Shown: positions 24,873 to 31,636 of the stretch, one piece after another
How the letters are laid out: the number at the start of each line of letters is the position of its first letter
How positions within the stretch are numbered: position 1 is the stretch's first letter
Assembly: GCA_037147175.1 (NCBI GenBank)
Contig: JBAWVS010000022.1
Coordinates: 1-43,085 of the forward strand
Direction of reading: 5' to 3'
DNA length: 43,085 bases
DNA from: a bacterium
GTDB taxonomy: Bacteria; Cyanobacteriota; Vampirovibrionia; Gastranaerophilales; UBA9971
Notes under the pieces: generated by a model
What the model saw: only the letters and a program-made list of their open reading frames with translations
What the model was told of the DNA's origin: nothing
The model's database searches: none
Position numbers and translations under genes: made by a program

Positions 24873-26180
24873 ATGAAGTCTCAAACTTTTTTTGAGTATG
24901 ACTTTGCCAAAGACCAAGATGGCAAAAAGCTTGAATTAGACAGCATCTTTGAAAACGAAGATGCTAAAAAGTTTGAGCTGTTTTTAGAAAAAAATAAACT
25001 TACAAAAGTTTTTAATATTACCCAAACAAGTATTCAAGCTCAAAATTATGTTGGAGTAATAAAATATAAAAATTATCAGTTTGAAATACTGCCTAAGTTG
25101 CTGGGCAAGAATGAAGAAGACAGGGACACTATACTGAAGAATCTTTTCTATATGCTTTCTTACACAAAGCAACTTGATATAAAAGACAATGATGTTGCGA
25201 AACTTTCAAAAACGGAAAATCCTTTTCTGGAAGTTTTAATAGGTATATTTGCCTCCTCGCTCCTTGATTCATTGTTGCGATTTATTCCTAAAAACTATGT
25301 TTTGCAGGAAGATAATTTGAAATATTTAAAAGGCAAACTGAATTTTACAGAAAATACAAAGAAAAATATAATCAATAAAGCCTGTTTTTATTGTGAATAT
25401 GATGAATTCAGCGAAGATAACCTTTTAAACCAACTTTTTTATTACGTTTGCCTTATGCTGAGTCAGCTTACAAAAACAGACGAAAATAAAAGAACTCTTA
25501 AGCAAATTTTAAATATTTATTCAGAAATATCTTTTGTGCAAATTACTAAAGAAAAAATAAGAAATTTAAAACTTTTCAGAAGTCAGAAAAGTTTTGAAAA
25601 GTCCTTCAATCTTGCAAAAATGTTTATTGAAAACTCTTCTGTGGAAATAAGTTCTAAAAAATTCAAGACGATTTCTCTTATGTGGGATATGAACCTGCTT
25701 TTTGAAGAGTTTATTTATCAATATTTAAGAAAAAATCAGCATAAAGTTCCCGAAATAAGTAAAATACGATATCAAAATAACGAAAAACTTGTTAAAAAAT
25801 CAGTGAATTTGCTTGAAGAAACAAATCATAAAAGAAGTTTTAAAAATACTTATACAGATATACTTATAGAACTTTATGACGGCAGGCTTATAATTCTTGA
25901 TACAAAATGGAAATTAAATGACGGAAACAAAAACGAATTCAAAAATGCAGATATATATCAGCTATTAGCATATAAAGAAATTCATAACCGATTAAATGAA
26001 AATCAGCAAATTTATCCTGTCCTTGCTTATCCGCTAACTAAAGAAGATTTTGCTTGGCAACATGAAGTTGATGAGGGAAAAGAAGTTTTGCTTACTTGTT
26101 TTGATTTAAGGACAAATTTAAAAGAAAATTCTGAAATTATAATAAAACGTATTAACGAAATTATTAGTTGGATAAAGTAA
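24873..26180 (+). CDS. mcrC: McrC-like nuclease subunit of a type IV restriction system
   Basis: The 435-residue protein is the McrC partner of the preceding McrB. It has the N-terminal beta-rich domain (YVGVIKYKNYQFEILPKLL), a central helical segment, and a C-terminal PD-(D/E)XK nuclease with TDILIELYDGRLIILDTKWK near residues 327-346, containing the DTK catalytic end. McrC stimulates McrB GTP hydrolysis and cuts DNA bearing modified cytosine. The pair is complete. It converges on the tyrosine-recombinase-like gene with nine bases between stops, the border between cargo and the transposition operon. Confidence 0.92.
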   Translation: MKSQTFFEYDFAKDQDGKKLELDSIFENEDAKKFELFLEKNKLTKVFNITQTSIQAQNYVGVIKYKNYQFEILPKLLGKNEEDRDTILKNLFYMLSYTKQLDIKDNDVAKLSKTENPFLEVLIGIFASSLLDSLLRFIPKNYVLQEDNLKYLKGKLNFTENTKKNIINKACFYCEYDEFSEDNLLNQLFYYVCLMLSQLTKTDENKRTLKQILNIYSEISFVQITKEKIRNLKLFRSQKSFEKSFNLAKMFIENSSVEISSKKFKTISLMWDMNLLFEEFIYQYLRKNQHKVPEISKIRYQNNEKLVKKSVNLLEETNHKRSFKNTYTDILIELYDGRLIILDTKWKLNDGNKNEFKNADIYQLLAYKEIHNRLNENQQIYPVLAYPLTKEDFAWQHEVDEGKEVLLTCFDLRTNLKENSEIIIKRINEIISWIK

Positions 26181-26189
26181 TTCTGCATT

Positions 26190-27251
26190 TTACAACTCAA
26201 AATCAAAATCCACAGCCGTCTTCAGAAACTCCTTATACCTATCGGCTGTATGCTGAACTGATTTATGACCAAGTTGATTCTGGATAAAAGTCAGAGGCTG
26301 ATTTTTTTGAATCATCATAACCGCATAACTGTCTTGCAGGATTTTAAAAGTTGTTTTTTCAATTCTGGCATGTTCAATAATCTTTTCAAGATCCCTGCCC
26401 CTGATATTATGCGTATTATGAAAATTCCCTGCTCCATTTGCAAAAACAGCATTGTATCTGTTGGGTCTCCAGTTTTTTTGATAGCTTTTTAAAAACTTTG
26501 CCAGCATTTCCGGCATGTCAACATACCGAATTTTAAACGGTGGCTTTCTCCAAATAGTTGATTTGGATAAAAGGTTTTTACTTATCCTGAGTTTGCGGTG
26601 TTCAAAATCCACATCATCCCAATTAATCGCAAGCAGCTCTCCTACAGAAAGTCCTGTTGCTACAGCAGTAAGTACAATAGGATACATCGCTTTGTTAAAT
26701 TTCACCGCTTTTAAAATTTTCTTTATTTCTTCTTCGGAAAGTATTTTTAGCGAAGGCGTGTCTTTAAGCCTGTGTATTTCAGGGAATTTAAACTTGTCAT
26801 CAAATTCAAGAATTGCTCTTTTCAGGAAGAAGAATATATTTTCAACAGTCCTATGAGTATATCCCTGACTTTGAATATGTTTAATAAATTCGACAATATC
26901 CATAGGCGAAATATCAGAAATACTTTTATCCTTGAAAAACGGCAATATATGTTTATCTGTATAAATCCTGTGTCCTCTGCTTGTTGATGGTTTCCTGCTT
27001 TTAAGACATTTTTGTATGTAAATATTTAATGCATCTGATAATTTTATTCCCACAGAAGGTATTTCAATTGGTAGATCAGGTTCTTTAAGAAAAACATATC
27101 TATTGCCTGTTTTGGTACGAATGATTCCATAAAAAATAAATTCATCAAGGTAGTGTTTAACAATCTTTTCTTCGATCTCAGTCAGCAAGACCATATCGCA
27201 TAAAGTAAATTCTTTTAATCTTTTAGTAAGTTTTAAAAGCTTTTCTCTCAC
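26190..27251 (-). CDS. Winged helix plus catalytically depleted tyrosine-recombinase fold
   Basis: The 353-residue protein begins with a winged helix (residues 1-55) like that of its upstream neighbour, then a core-binding SAM-like domain (about 68-150) and a tyrosine-recombinase catalytic fold (about 165-345). The fold is clear from ATGLSVGELLAINWDDVDF and FIQNQLGHKSVQHTADRYKEF. Catalytic residues are partly lost: box I arginine is S202, and the HxxR pair is K303 and Q306, while H329 and nucleophile Y339 remain. Normal strand exchange looks impossible, so a DNA-binding or architectural role is likely. It overlaps the gene before by four bases (ATGA) and ends the transposase operon. Length is usual for integrases apart from the added winged helix. 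Confidence 0.85.
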   Translation of the reverse strand: MREKLLKLTKRLKEFTLCDMVLLTEIEEKIVKHYLDEFIFYGIIRTKTGNRYVFLKEPDLPIEIPSVGIKLSDALNIYIQKCLKSRKPSTSRGHRIYTDKHILPFFKDKSISDISPMDIVEFIKHIQSQGYTHRTVENIFFFLKRAILEFDDKFKFPEIHRLKDTPSLKILSEEEIKKILKAVKFNKAMYPIVLTAVATGLSVGELLAINWDDVDFEHRKLRISKNLLSKSTIWRKPPFKIRYVDMPEMLAKFLKSYQKNWRPNRYNAVFANGAGNFHNTHNIRGRDLEKIIEHARIEKTTFKILQDSYAVMMIQKNQPLTFIQNQLGHKSVQHTADRYKEFLKTAVDFDFEL

Positions 27252-28015
27252 CGCAAATTTACTCCTTTAATTTGGACTGTCCTGAACTGCTTGAGTTCTT
27301 CCCTTGTAAACTCCCTTAAAATCCTGTTTCTAAAGCATATATAAGATGGAATTTTGTAATCAGAATCTGGGTGTAGTTGAAAATACTTTTCCTTTGCCCG
27401 ATTTATCGCATCTACCATCGTAACTACTTCAAAGGACAGGTAAAACTCCTTGAAGTATTTGTAAATTTCTTCTTTGACAGAGCTTTTATGTCTAGTAAAA
27501 CTGGTATATCCGGCAAGAAGAGCAGCTACCCCTCCTTCTAACAGGGAATTTCTGGCTCTCAACAGACTTGAACGAGATGTCTTCATCTCCGGGAATTTTT
27601 TATTCCACTGTTTTATAAAAAACTTGAGTTTTTCTCCGCCAAGTCCGCCCGAAGCTTCCAGCACAGCAAGATATTTATCTGCCTTCTTTTTTGCCCAAGC
27701 AGGTGCATTCAAATATATCTGGTAATCCTCGTCTTTTGTAATGTCAATAACAAGCTTTTTAGGTGTAATTGGAGGAATTTTCTTATCTTCATAAGTTGGT
27801 TTTGCTTTTACATCAGTCTTGGCAGACATGTTGTCTTTTTTTTCAGGGATGTGAATGTATCTCCCCCCTGTTATCTTTTTAATAATGCCTTTATTCTCAA
27901 GGTCAGACAGGTAAAAAAGTGTTGTTTCCTCGTCAATCTCAAGAATTGCCGATACATCGTCTGATGTGAATTTCGACATCATCCTAACCAGCTTTAGCAG
28001 TTTCGTCTGTCTCAT
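27248..28015 (-). CDS. Winged-helix protein with MuA-type DNA-binding domains, no catalytic domain
   Basis: The 255-residue protein has an N-terminal winged helix (residues 1-55; FTSDDVSAILEIDEE, then GIIKKITGGRYIHI) shared with the next gene. A basic linker leads to a domain at 100-170 (APAWAKKKADKYLAVLEA, then FFIKQWNKKFPEMKTSRSSL, then EGGVAALL) of the MuA I-beta/I-gamma DNA-binding type. The C-terminal 180-245 resembles the following subdomain of the transposase. There is no DDE catalytic domain. It may bind the element ends or operator and modulate transposition, as a Ner- or repressor-like factor (inference). It overlaps the ATPase gene by 32 bases and the recombinase-like gene by four. 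Confidence 0.75.
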   Translation of the reverse strand: MRQTKLLKLVRMMSKFTSDDVSAILEIDEETTLFYLSDLENKGIIKKITGGRYIHIPEKKDNMSAKTDVKAKPTYEDKKIPPITPKKLVIDITKDEDYQIYLNAPAWAKKKADKYLAVLEASGGLGGEKLKFFIKQWNKKFPEMKTSRSSLLRARNSLLEGGVAALLAGYTSFTRHKSSVKEEIYKYFKEFYLSFEVVTMVDAINRAKEKYFQLHPDSDYKIPSYICFRNRILREFTREELKQFRTVQIKGVNLR

Positions 28016-28697
28016 CTGTTATGAACTCCTTTAAAGTTATTTCGTCTACAGTACTCAAGCCATTTGAATGAGCTATCTGCTCGGCTTTGTTAATAAGTCT
28101 GACAATCTGCCTGAACCTATTAGACTTTGTATAGATAAAACTGATAGCACATTCTGTCATTTCAACTTCTGAAAGTTGCGTTATTATTTCTTTCACATCT
28201 TTTTTTATGAAAGATTTAAACTCCACTATTTCAGAAACCCTGTCATAGAGGTGTTTGTATCGCATGAGTTTTTGTTTAGCCTTTCCCATTCCCACCATAA
28301 TTATTGGGACACCTGTTTTATCGTGTATATCCCTTATAGTTTCTATAGTTTTTGCATCAGTAGCCAGATAATCAATTTCATCTACTATTATTGGTATTTG
28401 TTTTTCGGTTAAAAGTCTTACGCATTGTTTGAACATATCTATAGAGTAGAAGTAAGGAATTTCTCCCAGCTCTTCTACAATTTCTTGAATAAGCCACCTC
28501 CCTGACATAAGATTCGTTCCCCGAATATACACAGCATCATTTTGTGCTACCCACCATAAAACAGCCTTGCTTTTCCCTAACCCCGGCTCTCCATAAACCA
28601 GAGCCATCCCCGGAACTGTTTCAGGTCTATTTATTAAGTTGTTCATCAAATTAATAAAATTTTTGACATTTTGAGTTTTTACAAATATTTTCTTCAT
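27984..28697 (-). CDS. MuB-like AAA+ transposition ATPase
   Basis: The 237-residue AAA+ protein has Walker A GEPGLGKS (residues 36-43) and Walker B IPIIVDEIDYL (D106, E107), with a sensor region IIMVGMGKAKQKL and a C-terminal helical lid (SNRFRQIVRLINKAEQIA). MuB, TniB and TnsC of this kind bind target DNA as ATP filaments and bring it to the transposase while giving target immunity. It is shorter than MuB (312 residues), lacking the N-terminal helix-turn-helix extension, and nearer to compact MuB-like proteins of other transposable phages. It overlaps the transposase by four bases. Confidence 0.9.
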   Translation of the reverse strand: MKKIFVKTQNVKNFINLMNNLINRPETVPGMALVYGEPGLGKSKAVLWWVAQNDAVYIRGTNLMSGRWLIQEIVEELGEIPYFYSIDMFKQCVRLLTEKQIPIIVDEIDYLATDAKTIETIRDIHDKTGVPIIMVGMGKAKQKLMRYKHLYDRVSEIVEFKSFIKKDVKEIITQLSEVEMTECAISFIYTKSNRFRQIVRLINKAEQIAHSNGLSTVDEITLKEFITDETDETAKAG

Positions 28698-30718
28698 TCT
28701 GCTTCCCCATATATTTGCCGGTATTCGCTTGATTTTATGTAAGTTTCAAACCATTTTCTGTCTTCCTGTGAATGACAGCCATTGCTTAAGTGCCATTCAT
28801 ACCGTTCAAATTTAGAATTAAAAAGCGGTCTGGTGGTTGGTCTTGCCGCTATGACTTTTATTGAGCTAAATTTTTCTTCAGGCAAACCCTGTTCCTGTTT
28901 GGCTGGAAGTAAAAATTGCGATTCAATAAGATTGGAATCTTCTGCTGTAAACAATTTCCTTACCTCTTTTAAAGTTTTATTCCTGAGTTTTTGTTGTTTT
29001 ACTATTTTTTGTTTGTAATCCTGAATATCATTTATATCTCCAAGATGATGTGCCATCGGATGAGTTGAAGTAACACGATTTGCCCTGCATAAAAACTCGT
29101 TTTTCATTGAATAAACTTTTACTGAACTTAAATCAAACAGGCTATACTTAACTATCGCCTTACCTTTTATTCCGTAAAGTGTGTCATCGTAATAATCCTG
29201 CTTTAAGAACCGTATGCCGTTGCGGTGAATTGTTTTGATTTCTTGTGCCATCATCAAATCATCAAGTTCCTGCTCGTTTATTTCTTGTTTATCAATACTC
29301 GCAAGGGCTTCTGCTATCGATTTACCTTTAACATGTTTGCAAGGCTGGGAGTGTTTAAACTCCAGCCAGCAGTTTATTAAATCGATTGCTTCTTGAATTG
29401 TCGGAACATAACCGCTGTGAATTTCTTTGTGAAGTGCTTCGTTTCTTTTCATATAGGCAGGTTTGTTCTCTATAGATGTTCCTATATAAGAGGGGAGTAA
29501 CTTCTCGAACCCTTCTTGAAATTCTAAAAAGAATCTTTCTATAACTTTTGCCCTTGCATTATACGGAGAGGCAAACACAGGTTTTATTCCAAGTTTGCCG
29601 TAAACCCCATTAAATCCTAACTCTTCAAAGTCCTTATCTCCTGTAAAGAATTTGGCTCTGAATGCCCTGCCGTTATCCTGATAAACTATGTCAGGGATTT
29701 TTCCGAGATTTAAAATTGCGTTCCGCAGAGCAGATGCAATAGATTGTGTATCTTCTTCAAGCATAATTTCGAAGCCTACAAGCCCACCTGATTTCCAGTC
29801 CAAGAACCCGACAAGGTTTGCCCTGACTGGTTTGCCAGTAAAAGGATTTAACACTTGAAAATTCAGGCGATGCCCATCTGCTATTAATACAGAACCAACC
29901 TCTAGCACCGAAGCATCACGAACGATATACGGTTCAACCTTGTCTCTAAGGGCTTTATGCCCCTCACGAGCGAGTATCCATTTGTCATAATGGTTTGCTT
30001 GAAACCACTGTGCGTATCTTCTAAAAGTTGCATCTCTGGGAAGTATTTCTATGCCCCGTTTATTCAGAATATGTTTTGTAAGGCTTGCTGCTTTGCCTAT
30101 GCTGAATCTATTCTGGTTCAGGAGTATCTTCATAAAGATTTGAATTTCTTCCTGAGTAAGCGAAGTGCGGCATTCCCTTGAACCTCTGAATTGATAATCC
30201 GGAACAAGCCTTGTCCAGTCTGCAGTCCCTGATAATTTTGTTTTCCATCTGTATAAGCTTCCTATAGATGTTGTTATCAGAACTTCAAATATTTCTTTAT
30301 AGAACTCGCCTGTATTATACAAATCTAAAAATTCGTCAGAAGCTTCTTTTTTATTGCGTTTGCTTTTAATATAGGTTTGCCAAAGATTAAGCAAGTCCAT
30401 CCGAGCAAGGGCAACCCGTTTCATGTTTTCCGGGATAATCTTTTCTTGTGTTGGCTGGATGTTTGTCAGAACCGCTTCCGTATCTTCAAGCACCATTGCT
30501 TGATAATATTCATTTAAATATTTGCTTTGAAGTTCAGGCTCTAAAGAACTTAAGCATATTTTGTAAATCTTGCCTCCTCTTGTATCTTGGGTTTTGAAAA
30601 TATATTTGTTGGTTTGCCTTAACGATAAACGAACCGCTCTTTCTGTAATATTTTTTAAAGAAGCAACGGCTCTCACATCCAGCCAAACCTTTGTCGTGTC
30701 TATTATTTTATTTTCCAT
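28694..30718 (-). CDS. MuA-like DDE transposase
   Basis: The 674-residue transposase is close to MuA in length (663). Order of parts: winged-helix N-terminus (VWLDVRAVASLKNITERAVR), DNA-binding region 98-245, RNase H-like catalytic core with D281 (LIADGHRLNF), D348 (VYQDNGRAF) and E394 (KVIERFF), a Mu-type beta-barrel around 500-560 (LYGIKGKAIVKYSLFDLSSV) and a basic C-terminus that in Mu contacts MuB. All three acidic catalytic residues are present, so it should be able to nick ends and join them to target DNA. It opens the four-gene minus-strand operon. Upstream lies a repeat-rich region likely to be its end or operator. Confidence 0.94.
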   Translation of the reverse strand: MENKIIDTTKVWLDVRAVASLKNITERAVRLSLRQTNKYIFKTQDTRGGKIYKICLSSLEPELQSKYLNEYYQAMVLEDTEAVLTNIQPTQEKIIPENMKRVALARMDLLNLWQTYIKSKRNKKEASDEFLDLYNTGEFYKEIFEVLITTSIGSLYRWKTKLSGTADWTRLVPDYQFRGSRECRTSLTQEEIQIFMKILLNQNRFSIGKAASLTKHILNKRGIEILPRDATFRRYAQWFQANHYDKWILAREGHKALRDKVEPYIVRDASVLEVGSVLIADGHRLNFQVLNPFTGKPVRANLVGFLDWKSGGLVGFEIMLEEDTQSIASALRNAILNLGKIPDIVYQDNGRAFRAKFFTGDKDFEELGFNGVYGKLGIKPVFASPYNARAKVIERFFLEFQEGFEKLLPSYIGTSIENKPAYMKRNEALHKEIHSGYVPTIQEAIDLINCWLEFKHSQPCKHVKGKSIAEALASIDKQEINEQELDDLMMAQEIKTIHRNGIRFLKQDYYDDTLYGIKGKAIVKYSLFDLSSVKVYSMKNEFLCRANRVTSTHPMAHHLGDINDIQDYKQKIVKQQKLRNKTLKEVRKLFTAEDSNLIESQFLLPAKQEQGLPEEKFSSIKVIAARPTTRPLFNSKFERYEWHLSNGCHSQEDRKWFETYIKSSEYRQIYGEAE

Positions 30719-30865
30719 CAGTGTTGCTTATTTCCATATAACTCGTTCATACTGTTGTGTATGATAAATCGTTACAGGAAAATTTCAACAATATTGCTGC
30801 TTTTGTGTTTGTTTATATCGGAAGATGTTCTGATGTTAAGCAATTCTTTATTTATAATGATAAGG

Positions 30866-30887
30866 AACTAAAGTTTAGACTTTAGTT
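30866..30887. terminator. AT-rich hairpin near the transposase promoter region
   Basis: AACTAAAGT at 30866-30874 and its complement at 30879-30887 form a 9-bp stem with a TTAG loop, followed on the plus strand by TT and, 12 bases on, a T-run. It could terminate rightward read-through or attenuate leftward transcription into the transposase. The low GC makes this uncertain. Confidence 0.35.
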
Positions 30888-31077
30888 TTACCCTGTTTTT
30901 TGTAAGATAAGTTCACAAAACCGGCAAATAATACAATTTATTATCGCCAATGCTTCCTGCTTGGGCGGCTCTATGCCATGCATGTTATTAACAGCAGGAT
31001 TGAAAATTATCACACTGGAAATTCGACATAAAATGATTATAAACTCGGCAGGACAAGCTTTTAAACACTCCGACACA

Positions 31078-31106
31078 CTTCCCCTAACCTTCCCTAAACT
31101 TCCCCC
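31078..31106. repeat. Three CTTCCC repeats at helical spacing
   Basis: CTTCCC begins at 31078, 31089 and 31099, so the copies are 11 and 10 bases apart and lie on one face of the helix. Such spacing is typical of cooperative protein binding sites. They lie about 360 bases upstream of the transposase start. Confidence 0.6.
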
Positions 31107-31117
31107 TGCCACAAAAA

Positions 31118-31264
31118 TGAGAATTAATGAGAACTCAATAAACAGGCTTGATATATAGATATATTGGGAGTGTCGGGGGAGTCGCAAAATTTTTCAATTC
31201 TCAAAATTTCTCATTTGTATCCCATAAATATCCCATTTTGGGACATTATTCTCATTTTTTCTCA
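31118..31264. repeat. Phased TGAGAA / TTCTCA repeat array
   Basis: On the minus strand, TGAGAA or close variants (TGTCCC, TGGGAT) start at 31264, 31254, 31245, 31235, 31224, 31213 and 31203, spacing 9-11 bases. Two more TGAGAA lie on the plus strand at 31118 and 31128, also 10 apart and in opposite orientation. The array points into the element and is a good candidate for transposase, winged-helix protein or repressor binding. Confidence 0.65.
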
Positions 31265-31486
31265 ATCGGTAAAAGCGGCAATGGCACGGACAAAGAGGCG
31301 ATTTTCAGCAGTTGCAATGGGATAAAAAAACTATAGCGGAAATTAAGTTGTAATTTCCGGTAGAAATACGGTAAAAATTACCCATTTTTGCCCAATATTA
31401 AAATAGGGCTTAAAGGTGCATTATATTTACATTACAGCGGCTTTGTTTTACTGCAAACTACCGCTAAAAAAACAAAAGTGCGGGAT

Positions 31487-31503
31487 GCCTTTTTCAAAAA
31501 GGC
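31487..31503 (-). terminator. Possible terminator of tRNA-Val
   Basis: GCCTTTTT and AAAAAGGC face each other around one base just downstream of the tRNA on the minus strand, with a T-rich tract about 15-20 bases beyond. The stem is mostly A-T pairs, and the T tract is not immediate, so this is weak. Confidence 0.35.
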
Positions 31504-31513
31504 TGAAAGTAAG

Positions 31514-31586
<73 letters not shown>

Positions 31587-31599
31587 TTGACGTAAGAAT

Positions 31600-31628
31600 A
31601 AAGTACTACGCTAAATTTTCTTCGTCAA
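31600..31628 (-). promoter_or_regulatory. Promoter of tRNA-Val
   Basis: On the minus strand TTGACG (31628-31623) is followed after exactly 17 bases by TACTTT (31605-31600), about 14 bases before the tRNA 5' end. The position and spacing suit a sigma-70-type promoter with a short leader. Confidence 0.65.
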
Positions 31629-31636
31629 GAGTTTTT

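Larger units (their letters stand above)
30719..31486. other. Gene-free region upstream of the transposase: likely element end and operator
   Basis: No convincing gene is seen. The stretch holds an AT-rich hairpin (30866-30887), three CTTCCC copies, seven phased TGAGAA-like copies, and three CGGTARAA copies at 31267, 31358 and 31369, plus an inverted TACCG at 31459. A Mu-like element must end between the transposase gene and the intact tRNA, so the true end probably lies at about 31.26-31.48 kb. I cannot fix it without the other end or an empty site. Confidence 0.5.

Noticed and set aside
26190-27251. Active integrase that would mark a second, independent prophage
   Set aside because: It lacks the box I arginine and the HxxR pair, shares a winged helix with its operon neighbour, and is coupled to the transposase genes.
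30888-31187. A 99-codon minus-strand frame upstream of the transposase, a possible small regulator
   Set aside because: It starts with TTG, has no ribosome site or recognisable fold, and lies over the CTTCCC and TGAGAA repeats. It is more likely chance in a control region.
31118-31264. CRISPR array
   Set aside because: The repeats are only about six bases with four-base spacing and no constant spacer length; no cas genes are in the window.
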